DNA of 64,000 bases from Methanomicrobiales archaeon. GTDB taxonomy: Archaea > Halobacteriota > Methanomicrobia > Methanomicrobiales > JACTUA01. Both the position numbers and the translations under genes were made by a program. This document shows positions 8,219-17,424 of the stretch, one piece after another. The DNA is taken from assembly GCA_030019205.1 (NCBI GenBank), contig JASEFH010000003.1:62001-126000 (forward strand). Direction: 5' to 3'. The notes beneath the pieces are model-generated. The model was not told the origin of the DNA, did not search any database, and saw only the letters and a list, made by a program, of their open reading frames with translations. Numbering within the stretch: the first letter of the stretch is position 1; each line of letters starts with the position of its first letter.

Positions 8219-9997
8219 ATGGGCATGGTCGTCAGGGATCCGCTCTGCGGCGTTCCGCTCAGGCCCGAGGAGGCGAAGTTCTCCGCCGAAGTCCGCGGGC
8301 GGACGTACTACTTCTGCAGCGAGCAGCACATGCGGACGTTCCTCGAGGGGCAGAGAATCGCCTACTTCTCCATGGAGATCGGGATCACGAGCGAGATCCC
8401 GACCTACAGCGGGGGGCTCGGCGTCCTCGCCGGGGACACCATCCGCTCGAGCGCCGATCTCCGCATACCCATGGTCGCCGTCTCGCTGGTCAGCCGCATG
8501 GGATACCTGCGCCAGAAGCTCGCCGAGAGCGGCGAGCAGCTGGAGTATCCCGATCCCTGGGATCCGGCCCGCTACATGCGGAAGCTCCCCGAATCCGTGC
8601 GGATCGTGATCGAGGGGCGGCACGTCGCGCTGAACGCGTGGGTGACCGACCTCGAGAGCCCGACGGGGTTCGTGGTCCCCATTCTCCTGCTGGACACCGA
8701 TGTGGAGGGAAACAGCCCCGAAGACCGCACGATCACGCATCACCTCTACGGCGGCGACGATCTCTACCGCCTGAAGCAGGCGGTCGTACTCGGGATCGGC
8801 GGCGTGCGCATGCTCGAGGCACTCGGGTTCCGGATCTCGAAGTACCACATCAACGAGGGGCAGTCCGGGCTTCTCCTCCTGGAACTGCTGAATAGGCACG
8901 GGATGGATCCGGACAGGGTGAGGGATCGTTGTGTCTTCACCACGCATACGCCCGTCTCTTCGGCGTTCTACATCTTCCCCTACGCGCTGGTGGAAACCGT
9001 CCTCGGCGACGAGTATCCTCTCGAACAGGTGAAGAAGTACGCGGGGGCGGATACGTTCAACACCACCTCGCTCGCCCTGAACCTCTCCGGCTACGTGAAC
9101 GGCGTGACGCGGGCGCACATGGAGTACTCCCGCAGGCTCTTCCCGGGTTACTACCTGCGGGCGGTCACCAACGGCGTCCACCCAGCCACATGGACGTCCC
9201 CGCCCTTCCGCGCTCTCTTCGACCGCCACATACCGGGATGGGCGAACGAACCCGAACTGCTCGTCCGCGTGGACGACATACCCCGCGAGGAGATCCGCAG
9301 CGCCCATCGGGAGGCGAAGAGGGCTTTGCTGGAGTACGTCCGCGAGAGGGATCCTGCGGGGATGGAGGAGCGAGTGCTCACTCTGGGGTTCGCCCGCAGA
9401 GCGACCGCATACAAACGGGCCGCCCTGATCTTCTCGGATCTGGACCGGCTCCGCGAGATCCAGCGGAGGCAGCCGCTTCAGCTGATCTTCGCCGGCAAGG
9501 CGCATCCCCGCGACCTGGCCGGCAAACAGCTGATCCGTGACATCCACACCTACAGGGAGGAGCTGAGAGGCGAGATGCGGATCGTATACCTGGAGAACTA
9601 CAGCATGGATGCCGCCGCGAAGCTGACGGCCGGCGTGGACGTCTGGCTGAACACGCCCCTGCCACCCTTCGAGGCATCCGGTACGAGCGGCATGAAGGCG
9701 GCGTTCAACGGGGTGATCAACTTCAGCGTACTCGACGGCTGGTGGATCGAGGGCTGCGTGGAGGGGATCACGGGCTGGGCGATCGGGCCCGATCCGAGGG
9801 AGGAGATCGGGCTGGAGGAGAGGAGGAGGCGGGAGCGGCTGGATCTCTACAACAAACTCGAGTACCTCATCCTGCCCGCGTTCTACCGGGATGGGGACGC
9901 ATGGGCGTCCATGATGCGGAATTCGATTGCCAGGATCGCCTACTACTTCAACTCCCACCGCATGATGCGGCGGTATGCGAGCGAGGCCTACCTGTAG
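8219..9997 (+). CDS. glgP: Alpha-glucan phosphorylase (GT35) with N-terminal YHS domain
   Basis: Phosphorolyses alpha-1,4-glucan to glucose 1-phosphate. Residues about 5-48 form a YHS-type metal-binding domain (D-P-L-C-G with C10, then Y-Y-F-C33-S-E-Q-H37), joined directly to a short-form phosphorylase beginning A-Y-F-S-M-E. The phosphorylase shows TYSGGLGVLAGD, the FARRATAYKRA segment and EASGTSGMKA, whose Lys493 should bind pyridoxal phosphate. Two usually conserved stretches differ: EGQSGLL replaces EGHSAF and HTPVSSAFYIF replaces HTPVPAGHD. ATG 8219 has an AGGAG 9 nt upstream; ATG 8225 is an alternative. PEP synthase follows on the same strand. Confidence 0.9.
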   Translation: MGMVVRDPLCGVPLRPEEAKFSAEVRGRTYYFCSEQHMRTFLEGQRIAYFSMEIGITSEIPTYSGGLGVLAGDTIRSSADLRIPMVAVSLVSRMGYLRQKLAESGEQLEYPDPWDPARYMRKLPESVRIVIEGRHVALNAWVTDLESPTGFVVPILLLDTDVEGNSPEDRTITHHLYGGDDLYRLKQAVVLGIGGVRMLEALGFRISKYHINEGQSGLLLLELLNRHGMDPDRVRDRCVFTTHTPVSSAFYIFPYALVETVLGDEYPLEQVKKYAGADTFNTTSLALNLSGYVNGVTRAHMEYSRRLFPGYYLRAVTNGVHPATWTSPPFRALFDRHIPGWANEPELLVRVDDIPREEIRSAHREAKRALLEYVRERDPAGMEERVLTLGFARRATAYKRAALIFSDLDRLREIQRRQPLQLIFAGKAHPRDLAGKQLIRDIHTYREELRGEMRIVYLENYSMDAAAKLTAGVDVWLNTPLPPFEASGTSGMKAAFNGVINFSVLDGWWIEGCVEGITGWAIGPDPREEIGLEERRRRERLDLYNKLEYLILPAFYRDGDAWASMMRNSIARIAYYFNSHRMMRRYASEAYL

Positions 9998-10031
9998 GGT
10001 CGTCCGCAGCCGGTCCGCGGCGCTGCCGGGG

Positions 10032-10047
10032 AAAAACCTTAACTCCT
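10032..10047 (+). promoter_or_regulatory. Promoter element of ppsA (shared with the cupredoxin gene)
   Basis: AAAAACCTTAACTCCT carries a TATA-like core about 50 nt before the ppsA ATG, leaving room for a short leader containing GGAGG (10078-10082). Fifteen of these bases recur exactly at 12778-12792 before the cupredoxin-like gene. Confidence 0.45.
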
Positions 10048-10090
10048 TCCTCCTGCATGAGCCCACCTGCAGGCACGGAGGCGAAGTGAC

Positions 10091-12544
10091 ATGGACGGGA
10101 GCACGTATATCCTGTGGTTCCGCGAGATCGGCATCGGGGATCTCCCCCGGGTCGGGGGCAAGAACGCATCGCTCGGCGAGATGTACCGCGCGTTGGCGGG
10201 TCAGGGGGTGAAGATACCGAACGGCTTCGCGATCACGGCCGGGGCCTACTGGCACGTGCTCGAGTCGGGCGGAATCCTGGACGACCTCCGGGAGGCGATG
10301 CGGGGTATCGACAAGAGCGACGTCGCGGATCTGGCGCGGCGGGGGAAACGGGCACGGGACCTGATCCTCTCTGCCGGACTGCCGCCCGATCTCCGGGAGG
10401 AGATCCGCGCCGCCTACGACCTCCTGAGCGGGGAGTACGGCCCGGAGCCGGACGTGGCGGTGCGGAGTTCTGCCACTGCGGAGGATCTTCCCACGGCCTC
10501 GTTCGCCGGCCAGCAGGAGACCTTTCTGAACATCCGGGGCTACCAGGCCCTGATGGAGGCCTGTCTCAAGTGTTTCGCGTCGCTCTTCACGGATCGGGCC
10601 ATCTCCTACCGCATCGACAACAACTTCGACCACTTCCGGGTCGCCCTCTCCGTCGGCGTCCAGAAGATGGTGCGCTCCGACCTGGCCTCGAGCGGGGTGA
10701 TCTTCACCCTCGACACCGAGAGCGGCTTCCGGGACGTGGTCTATATCACCGGGTCCTACGGTCTCGGGGAGAATGTCGTCCAGGGTGCGGTGAACCCGGA
10801 CGAGTTCTACGTCTTCAAGCCGACGCTCCGCCGGGGATACCGCCCGATCGTCCGCAGGCACCTGGGGGAGAAGCGGATCAAGATGGTCTACAGCGTCGGG
10901 GAGACGAAGACGCTCACGCGAAACGTGGAGGTGCCGCCGGCGGACCAGAGGCGCTACTGCATCAGCGACGACGAGGTGCTGGAGCTCGCCCGGTGCGCCA
11001 TCGTCATCGAGGACCACTACTCGCGGAAGGCCGGCACCGATAGGCCGATGGACATCGAGTGGGCGAAGGACGGGGAGAGCGGGGAGCTGTTCATCGTCCA
11101 GGCACGCCCGGAGACGGTACAGTCCCGGCGGAGCATGGATGAACTCCGCTTCTACCGGCTGGAGCGGACGGGAGCGGTGCTCGCCAGGGGCAAGAGCGTC
11201 GGCGAGAAGATCGCCGCGGGGCGCGCCCGTGTGATCGGAAGCGTGGAGCAGCTCTCTTCCTTCAGACCCGGCGAGATCCTGGTGGCGAACACCACCACGC
11301 CCGACTGGGAGCCGGTGATGAGCTCCGCGGCCGCCATCGTCACAAACCTGGGAGGGCGGACATCGCACGCGGCGATCGTGAGCCGGGAGCTCGGGATTCC
11401 CGCGGTCGTCGGGACGCAGGACGCGACGGAGCGGATCCGCACCGCACAGGAGGCGACGGTGAGCTGTGCCGGGGGGGAGGAGGGGATCGTGTACGAGGGC
11501 ATCCTCCCCTTCCGGGTCGAGACCGTCAGCCTGCGGCACCTGCCACGCCCGCGGACGGAGATCCAGATGAACCTGGGGAATCCGGACGTCGCGTTCTCCC
11601 ACTCGTTCATCCCGAACGACGGCGTCGGCCTGGCGCGGATGGAGTTCATCATCACGAGCTCCATCCAGATCCACCCGATGGCCCTCGTTCACCCCGAGCG
11701 GGTCGGGGACGAGCGGGTGCGGGAACGGATCGAGGACCTCACCTTCGGCTACGCCAACCGGGAGGAGTACTTCGTCGAGAAGCTGGCCGAGGGGGTGGGA
11801 ACCATCGCGGCAGCCTTCTACCCTCGCCCGGTGGTGGTGCGGATGAGTGACTTCAAGACGAATGAGTATGCCAGCCTTCTGGGCGGGGCCTGGTTCGAGC
11901 CGGAGGAGGCCAATCCGATGATCGGGTTCCGAGGCGCCGCACGCTACTACGACGAGCGGTACGCGGAGGGGTTCGCCCTGGAGTGCAGGGCGATGAAGCG
12001 CGTGCGGGAGACGATGGGCCTGACGAACCTGATCATCATGATCCCCTTCGTGCGGCGGGTGGAGGAGGGCATGCGGGTCCTGCAGGAGATGGAGAAGAAC
12101 GGGCTGAAGAGGGGCGAGAACGGCCTGCAGGTCTACCTCATGGTCGAGATCCCGAACAACGTCCTCTTGATCGACGAGTTCTCGCGCCACTTCGACGGGT
12201 TCTCCATCGGCAGCAACGACCTCACCCAGCTGACGCTGGGGGTCGACCGCGACTCGGCGGTCCTGGCCCAAGAGTTCGACGAACGGGATCCGGGGGTGCT
12301 GAAGCTGATGGCCCGGGCGGTCGCGGGAGCGAAGCGGAACGGCCGCCACGCCGGCATCTGCGGGGAGGCCCCCGGAACCTACCCCGAGATCGCGGAGTTC
12401 CTGGTGCGGGAGGGGATCGACTCCATCTCGGTGAATCCGGACTCCGTGATGAAGGTGACGCTGCAGGCGGTGGAGGTGGAAAGGGAGATGCGGGAGAAGG
12501 GGGGAGAGCCGTTCGGCACGGCCGAACCCGCCAGAACCGCCTGA
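10091..12544 (+). CDS. ppsA: Phosphoenolpyruvate synthase (pyruvate, water dikinase)
   Basis: Makes PEP from pyruvate and ATP for gluconeogenesis in the cytosol. Domains in order: N-terminal ATP-grasp nucleotide-binding region (VGGKNASLGEM near residue 20, VRSSATAEDLP near 120), the swivelling phosphohistidine domain with GGRTSHAAI (His426), and the PEP-binding TIM barrel ending with GICGEAPG (Cys757). 817 aa is normal for the family. GGAGG lies 8 nt before the ATG. The neighbouring phosphorylase suggests a glycogen/gluconeogenesis group. A separate pyruvate phosphate dikinase is at 29.1 kb. Confidence 0.95.
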   Translation: MDGSTYILWFREIGIGDLPRVGGKNASLGEMYRALAGQGVKIPNGFAITAGAYWHVLESGGILDDLREAMRGIDKSDVADLARRGKRARDLILSAGLPPDLREEIRAAYDLLSGEYGPEPDVAVRSSATAEDLPTASFAGQQETFLNIRGYQALMEACLKCFASLFTDRAISYRIDNNFDHFRVALSVGVQKMVRSDLASSGVIFTLDTESGFRDVVYITGSYGLGENVVQGAVNPDEFYVFKPTLRRGYRPIVRRHLGEKRIKMVYSVGETKTLTRNVEVPPADQRRYCISDDEVLELARCAIVIEDHYSRKAGTDRPMDIEWAKDGESGELFIVQARPETVQSRRSMDELRFYRLERTGAVLARGKSVGEKIAAGRARVIGSVEQLSSFRPGEILVANTTTPDWEPVMSSAAAIVTNLGGRTSHAAIVSRELGIPAVVGTQDATERIRTAQEATVSCAGGEEGIVYEGILPFRVETVSLRHLPRPRTEIQMNLGNPDVAFSHSFIPNDGVGLARMEFIITSSIQIHPMALVHPERVGDERVRERIEDLTFGYANREEYFVEKLAEGVGTIAAAFYPRPVVVRMSDFKTNEYASLLGGAWFEPEEANPMIGFRGAARYYDERYAEGFALECRAMKRVRETMGLTNLIIMIPFVRRVEEGMRVLQEMEKNGLKRGENGLQVYLMVEIPNNVLLIDEFSRHFDGFSIGSNDLTQLTLGVDRDSAVLAQEFDERDPGVLKLMARAVAGAKRNGRHAGICGEAPGTYPEIAEFLVREGIDSISVNPDSVMKVTLQAVEVEREMREKGGEPFGTAEPARTA

Positions 12545-12777
12545 TCTCCGGTCATTCCGCACGAAGCGGACAGAATCTCCTCCATCGGCGGAGAGCCCCT
12601 CACGGCAGACCTGAGCGGATCCCCTCTCCGACCGGCATCGGGGACCCCATCCGGCGCTTCGATGCCCCGGCGGGGGGAAATGCGGATCCCGGTGCACATG
12701 CGGAGAGGGGAAGGCGATCCGGTGCCGATCGGAGAGGCGCAGGGTGGGAGACACGCATATACCTCTGAACCGCGAGG

Positions 12778-12792
12778 AAAACCTTAACTCCT
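12778..12792 (+). promoter_or_regulatory. Promoter element of the cupredoxin-like gene
   Basis: AAAACCTTAACTCCT repeats the ppsA promoter element exactly. Its centre lies about 28 nt before the ATG at 12813, which fits a leaderless transcript and decides the start of that gene. Confidence 0.5.
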
Positions 12793-12812
12793 CATGCGGG
12801 ATCAGCGTCCGC

Positions 12813-13151
12813 ATGGCTCCCGATCTGTCCGGGGCGCGGTCGGCCGCTGCAGCCGCGAAGAGCGCGACCATCGCCCTCGTCGCCCGGGACATGGCATTCA
12901 GCCTGGAGCGGATCCCGGTTCCCGCCGGGGCGCTGGTCAGCATCGAGTTCGAGAACCGCGACGAGGGCGTCCCCCATAACTTCGCCCTGTACGAGAACGA
13001 GTCCGCGGAGGATCCTCTCTTCGTCGGCGAAATCGTGAGCAGCCCGGCAGCGATCACCTACGTCTTCGAGGCTCCGGATTACCGCGGGGACTTCTTCTTC
13101 CGCTGCGACGTCCACCCCACCCTGATGCGGGGGCGGTTCGTCACGGTATAG
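12813..13151 (+). CDS. Cupredoxin-like (plastocyanin-type) small protein
   Basis: A 112-residue protein with a beta-sandwich pattern and the type 1 copper ligands of plastocyanin-like proteins: His in V-P-H-N-F-A and the C-terminal group R-C-D-V-H-P-T-L-M (Cys, His, Met). Probable function is electron transfer or copper binding. No signal peptide is evident from the chosen start; the residues before the domain are Ala-rich. A start at 12744 would add 23 residues, but the TATA element at 12778-12792 lies inside that stretch, so 12813 is preferred. Confidence 0.8.
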   Translation: MAPDLSGARSAAAAAKSATIALVARDMAFSLERIPVPAGALVSIEFENRDEGVPHNFALYENESAEDPLFVGEIVSSPAAITYVFEAPDYRGDFFFRCDVHPTLMRGRFVTV

Positions 13152-13302
13152 GCCCAGGACCGGGGGTGCCCGGGCACTCCCGCCCCGCACCGCCGATCGA
13201 TCGCGGGTATGCGGGGGGCTGTCGCTGTACGGCAGATCTCCTCTCCCTTCCCGCAGGCGTGCAGTCCGGAAGTACGGCGGGGGATTGGGGCGGCCGCCCT
13301 CT

Positions 13303-13470
13303 CTACCCGCGCCCCTTCCTGCCGGGCCGTCTGGCCGCCCCGCGGCGCGGGGCATACTGGACGGCGCTCATCTCCTCGTTGAGGGGGGTGTAGAACAGCA
13401 TCTGGTCTTCGTCCACCAGGCAGTACTGGCATCCGCCCAGCCAGGCTTCAGCAGCGAACTCGAACTCCAT
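13303..13470 (-). CDS. Small hypothetical protein
   Basis: A 55-residue frame whose first 40 residues are acidic and aromatic-rich with a C-Q-Y-C pair, followed by a strongly basic tail. A TATA-like GATATGC (minus strand, about 13493) lies about 25 nt before the ATG, consistent with a leaderless mRNA. I do not recognise a family. It lies between the cupredoxin and methyltransferase genes on the opposite strand. Support is compositional only. Confidence 0.4.
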   Translation of the reverse strand: MEFEFAAEAWLGGCQYCLVDEDQMLFYTPLNEEMSAVQYAPRRGAARRPGRKGRG

Positions 13471-13693
13471 GGCGATACCATGGGGCTGACCGCATATCAA
13501 CTTTCTCAGAATCCCGATCGGCCGAGAACTCCCTGGATCTTCCGGAATGGCTGCGGCAGGTTTGGATTGGGCGGACGGAGCAGATCGGCCGGCAGGCGGC
13601 GAAGGTTTCGCGCTTCAATATGCACATTTAATGTCTGCAACGCCGAATACTCTTATCCCGATAGAGAGTGGCGTTCCGCCTGCAGGGGATGCA

Positions 13694-14575
13694 ATGCCGG
13701 CCACGAGCAGCAGAGCCCGGAGCCTTCGAGAGAAGACTGCCCTCGCCTGGGATCGGATCTACCGCATGGACTGCATCGAGGGCATGCGATGCCTGGAGGA
13801 CGGCGTCGTGGACGTGATCGTCACCTCCCCGCCCTACAACATCGGCAAGCCGTACGCCCGCTACGACGACTGCAGGCCCCGCGGAGAGTATCTCGACTGG
13901 CTGGAGCGGGTCGCCGTGGAGGCGAGGCGCATCCTCAAAGACGACGGATCGTTCTTCCTGAACATCGGCGGAAAACCGAGCGATCCCTGGATCCCCCTGG
14001 ATGTCGCCCAGCGGTTCCGCAGCCACTTCGTGCTGCAGAACACCATCCACTGGATCAAGTCGATCGCCATCCAGAAGGCGGATGTGGGCAACTACGACGC
14101 GATCTGCGGGGATATCGCCGTCGGGCACTACCAGCCGGTCAACAGCGCAAAGTATCTCAGCCAGTGCCACGAGCACATCTTCCACTTCACGAAGGACGGC
14201 GACGTGCCCCTGGACAAACTTGCCATCGGCGTCAGTTACCAGGACAAGAGCAACATCGGGCGGTGGAAGCGGGCACGGGGGGATCTCCGCGAACGGGGCA
14301 ACACCTGGTTCGTCCCCTACACCACGATCCGCCGATCCCGTCCTCACCCGACCACCTTTCCCGTGAAGCTCGCGGAGATGTGCATCCGCCTGCACGGGAT
14401 CTCTCCCGGGACGACGGTCCTGGATCCGTTCATGGGCATCGGAAGCACGGCGGTCGCCTGCGTGCAGCAGCAGATCCGATTCCTCGGCTTCGAGATCGAT
14501 CCCGAGTACCGCGCGATCGCGCTCGAGAATGTGGAGCGGGCGAGAGGAGCCCTGCAGTCGGTGCAGGAGCGGTGA
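13694..14575 (+). CDS. DNA methyltransferase, beta class (N4-cytosine/N6-adenine type)
   Basis: Transfers a methyl group from S-adenosylmethionine to an exocyclic amino group in DNA. The catalytic motif IV, T-S-P-P-Y-N (residues 44-49), precedes the AdoMet motif [10 protein letters not shown] (from 244), the order of the beta class. S-P-P-Y favours N4-cytosine but also occurs in adenine enzymes. The usual target-recognition region lies between the two. Start 13694 is chosen because a TATA-like CTCTTATC (about 13651-13658) sits upstream; 13631 and 13547 are open alternatives. No restriction endonuclease gene adjoins it, so it may be a solitary methylase. Confidence 0.88.
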   Translation: MPATSSRARSLREKTALAWDRIYRMDCIEGMRCLEDGVVDVIVTSPPYNIGKPYARYDDCRPRGEYLDWLERVAVEARRILKDDGSFFLNIGGKPSDPWIPLDVAQRFRSHFVLQNTIHWIKSIAIQKADVGNYDAICGDIAVGHYQPVNSAKYLSQCHEHIFHFTKDGDVPLDKLAIGVSYQDKSNIGRWKRARGDLRERGNTWFVPYTTIRRSRPHPTTFPVKLAEMCIRLHGISPGTTVLDPFMGIGSTAVACVQQQIRFLGFEIDPEYRAIALENVERARGALQSVQER

Positions 14576-14628
14576 GGCAGCCGCACACCCGCGTCGCTTA
14601 TTACGCCGACGGCCGAAAGACTGTACGG

Positions 14629-15867
14629 ATGCATGCGCTGGCCGCCTTTGCCGTCTCCCTCGCCTTCATCACCGTCATCGGGATCCGCTACCGCATCATG
14701 CCCTTCATCAGCCTGATCGCCGCTTCCCTCCTCTACGGCCTGCTGGCGGGCATGGACCCCGGGACCGTGGTCGACGCGATCGGCCGGGGGCTCGGGAGCG
14801 TCTTCTCCCTCCTCGCCGTCGTCATCTTCTGCGGTTCGGTAATCGCCCAGGTGCTGCGGCAGGGCGGATACCTGGAGCGTATCGTGGCGGATATCCAGAG
14901 GATCTCCCATAGGCCTCTGCAGGCCTCCGCTGTCTCGGGGTACCTCCTCTCCGTCCCCCTGATGTGCAGCATCACCAGTTTCGTCATCCTGGCGCCGGTC
15001 GTCTCCCGCCTGCAGGGCGGGGAGGCGCCGTCGAGGCACGCCCTCTATCTGGCCGCCATCGGCGGGGTCGTCTCCTTCGCGCTCCTCTACCCGTCGCCCG
15101 TCGTCTTCAGCATCGTATCGATCCTCGGCATCCATGCCGAGTCCCCGTGGACGATCGACTGCCTCACCCTCCCTCTCTCGCTGGTCCTGCTCGCCGCGAT
15201 CGTCGTCCTGTGGGGAGGGCGGCGGAAGAGCCCGCAGGGGGAGCCCCGAACCCCTCCGTCCGTCTCGAGCCTGCGGGCCTGGTCGCCGATCGGTGTCCCG
15301 GTCCTCTTCTTCCTTGTCGGGTCCCTGGCCCCCCCGCTCCGCCTTCTCGCCGATGTCAACCTGGCGCTCCTCGCCGGTCTGGCCGCCGCCCTTCTGGTCG
15401 CCGGGGAGGACCTGCGGCTGGACGCCGTCAGCAGCGGGACGAAGAACGCGGGCGTCATCATCTTCGACCTCACCGCCGCCGGGGCGCTGGGGGCCACGAT
15501 CGCCGCGAGCGATTTTCCCGCGCAGGCATACGGGGTCTTCAGCGGCGTGCTGCCCCCGGTATTCATCCCGTTCGTCCTGGCTGCGCTGGTGCAGACCGCC
15601 CAGGGATCGAGGGTGACCACGGCGGTCGTCACCGCCGGCATGGTCAGCGCAACGCCTGTCGCCGCCGCCGTCCACCCCTTCGCCCTCCTCCTGATGATCT
15701 GCGCGGGAACCTGCACGTTCTCCTACGTGAGCGATCCCTTCTTCTGGCTCATGCAGCGGATCACCGCCGATCCGTTCCCCGCCGTGGTGCGGAGGTTCAC
15801 GCTGCCGCTCGCCCTGGTGGGGCTCGCCGTTTTGGCCGCCGCGCTGGTCGTGGATCTGGTCGCCTGA
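14629..15867 (+). CDS. GntP-family permease (gluconate/organic acid:H+ symporter-like)
   Basis: A 412-residue polytopic membrane protein with about 12 hydrophobic segments. The segment LVQTAQGS-R-V-T-T near residue 325 matches the GntP family signature, which normally reads R-x-A-Q-G-S-x-T-V. Predicted to move a small carboxylate such as gluconate or glycerate; the true substrate cannot be told from sequence. A TATA-like TTATTACG at 14598-14605 is about 27 nt before the ATG, so the message is probably leaderless. It follows the methyltransferase by 53 nt. Confidence 0.82.
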   Translation: MHALAAFAVSLAFITVIGIRYRIMPFISLIAASLLYGLLAGMDPGTVVDAIGRGLGSVFSLLAVVIFCGSVIAQVLRQGGYLERIVADIQRISHRPLQASAVSGYLLSVPLMCSITSFVILAPVVSRLQGGEAPSRHALYLAAIGGVVSFALLYPSPVVFSIVSILGIHAESPWTIDCLTLPLSLVLLAAIVVLWGGRRKSPQGEPRTPPSVSSLRAWSPIGVPVLFFLVGSLAPPLRLLADVNLALLAGLAAALLVAGEDLRLDAVSSGTKNAGVIIFDLTAAGALGATIAASDFPAQAYGVFSGVLPPVFIPFVLAALVQTAQGSRVTTAVVTAGMVSATPVAAAVHPFALLLMICAGTCTFSYVSDPFFWLMQRITADPFPAVVRRFTLPLALVGLAVLAAALVVDLVA

Positions 15868-15888
15868 GAGCCGCCGAGAGGGGAGCCG

Positions 15889-16095
15889 TCACTCCTCGTC
15901 CACAGTCCAGCTGATAGCGCCCGCGCAGGTGCGGCAGGAGGGGCCGGGGGGAGAGGGGCGGCGGAGCCGCGCCTCGTAACTCCACGCGCAGCGGTCTGAA
16001 CAGAAGTAGTGCTGCTTCTCCGCGAGAGGCGCGCCGCACATCTTGCAGCGGGCGGGCGTTCTTCTGCTAGCCTGCGGATCGTCCGTATTCTCCAT
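15889..16095 (-). CDS. Zinc-ribbon protein (DUF2116-like)
   Basis: A 68-residue protein with C-K-M-C-G ... H-Y-F-C-S-D-R-C, a pattern seen in archaeal nucleic-acid-binding zinc ribbons of the DUF2116 type, and a second C-R-T-C pair near the end. A TATA box (minus strand, 16122-16130) is about 30 nt upstream of the ATG. A longer frame to 16329 exists but its extra residues look like translated spacer. It converges with the GntP permease gene. Confidence 0.7.
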   Translation of the reverse strand: MENTDDPQASRRTPARCKMCGAPLAEKQHYFCSDRCAWSYEARLRRPSPPGPSCRTCAGAISWTVDEE

Positions 16096-16131
16096 CTCCT
16101 CTGCATAGTCTCTGTCCCGGGAGCATATAAG

Positions 16132-16660
16132 GCGGTATGGCGGCGCGCCGTTGCCGCGGAGGGCGGAACCACGGTATGCCCGGCATCGGCCGGAACGCCC
16201 CTCCTGCCACCGCGGGGAGATCGCGGGCGGCGAAGGATTTCCCGAACAGGGGCTCTGCAGAAACGCTCTCACAGTGCCGATCCCGGTGGCGGGAGCGTGC
16301 TCCCCCGTCGCGGCCGGGGGCGTCTCCATTGGAGGCCGACGGCATTGCTGCCTGCCCGCAGGGTCGGACGATCTGCCCGAACGCGTGTCCGCGGTTTTCG
16401 CCCCGTCAGCATCCTCTTCGGGAGCGCAGGGGCTTTTCGGAGAGTCGAGAAGACCGGATCCGCGGCGGGATGGCGAAGGAATCCTCAGGGATTGCCGGCA
16501 GGGATGGATCGGGCAGCAGGAATCCCCGTCCCTCGTTCCAGGGGCGGTGCGATCCGCCGGGCAGATCCGCCAGCGGTTCGACGCACCCGCCCCCGTCGTG
16601 CCGCGCGGTGGCGGCGGGGGGTCAGGGTCGCCCGGCGTCCGATCGGGCCGTCACAACCAT
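16132..16660. other. GC-rich spacer, no gene seen
   Basis: About 530 bp of GC-rich sequence between the zinc-ribbon and ChaB genes. Open frames on the plus strand lack recognisable domains. It ends at the AT-rich promoter of chaB. Confidence 0.5.
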
Positions 16661-16710
16661 CTGAGTGTTTTTTTATACCGGTTCCGCCATGGGGGGTTGC
16701 GGTGAATCGG

Positions 16711-16959
16711 ATGCCACCACCGTACAGGAACGAAGAGGATCTGCCCTATCTCATACGGCAGGAACTGCCCGAACACGCCCGGGAGATCTGGATGGAGGCC
16801 GCAAACTCCGCGTGGGAGCAGTACAGGGATCCGGAATCGAGGCGGGATCCGGGCGAGTCGCGCGAGGAGGTCACCTACAAGGTCGCCTGGGCTGCCGTGA
16901 AGCAGGAGTACGAGAAGGACGAATCCAGCGGCGAGTGGAAGCGGAAGGAGATGGGCTGA
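16711..16959 (+). CDS. chaB: ChaB-family protein
   Basis: An 82-residue member of the ChaB family, named for an E. coli gene next to a cation antiporter; its biochemical role is unknown. The ChaB core reads L-P-Y-L-I-R-Q-E-L-P-E-H-A followed by W-x-x-A-x-N-x-A-W and ends with a V-A-W-A-A-V-K helix. The ATG is preceded 5 nt upstream by GGTGA, a canonical archaeal ribosome site, and a TATA box at about 16668-16680 predicts a leader of about 10 nt. Confidence 0.85.
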   Translation: MPPPYRNEEDLPYLIRQELPEHAREIWMEAANSAWEQYRDPESRRDPGESREEVTYKVAWAAVKQEYEKDESSGEWKRKEMG

Positions 16960-17091
16960 TTATTCTCGATCCCGCAGCACCGGGGTGTCTCATGGGGGAA
17001 CCGAAAGATCAGCGCCCTGAACGCCCATCTGCCTACCCGGATCCCGGGAAGGGCCGGGTGCGGAGCATGTCTGCCAGGAGTTAGCCTGTGC

Positions 17092-17424
17092 CTATCCGTT
17101 CAAAAGACGGGTGATCACGGGCAGCTGGATTCCGAACCGCCTGTCGAGAACCGCCAGGGTGGCCCAGGGGATGATGTCGATGATGGGGATCAGGTCCAGA
17201 GCCCCCGCAAGCACGGAATTGCGCTTCGGCACTCCCAGGCGCAGGAGCAGCAGTGTCTCGACGATGGAAAGCGGGAGCTCGTAGACGAGCCCCAGCCCGA
17301 CGAGATCCAGGGGGATGAGATCGGCCAGGTCGATCACCAGTGCGGTGCACAGGAGAACGCCGCTCTCGACATCGAGATGCCCGGAGTGCGTGTTGGCCGT
17401 ACTCACCGTACCATACGCGGTCAT
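17092..17424 (-). CDS. Small membrane protein, unknown function
   Basis: A 110-residue protein with two or three hydrophobic helices, mostly Leu/Ile/Val, and an acidic D-L-x-P-I-I-D-I-I-P segment. I do not recognise the family. The ATG lies downstream of a GGTGG site. A second frame on the same strand over the same bases is Arg/Pro-rich and rejected. Confidence 0.6.
   Translation of the reverse strand: MTAYGTVSTANTHSGHLDVESGVLLCTALVIDLADLIPLDLVGLGLVYELPLSIVETLLLLRLGVPKRNSVLAGALDLIPIIDIIPWATLAVLDRRFGIQLPVITRLLNG

Noticed and set aside
8078-13057. A 1659-codon open frame on the minus strand
   Set aside because: It lies antisense to the phosphorylase, PEP synthase and cupredoxin genes. GC-rich DNA with G/C third positions leaves stop-free antisense frames; no domain is recognisable.
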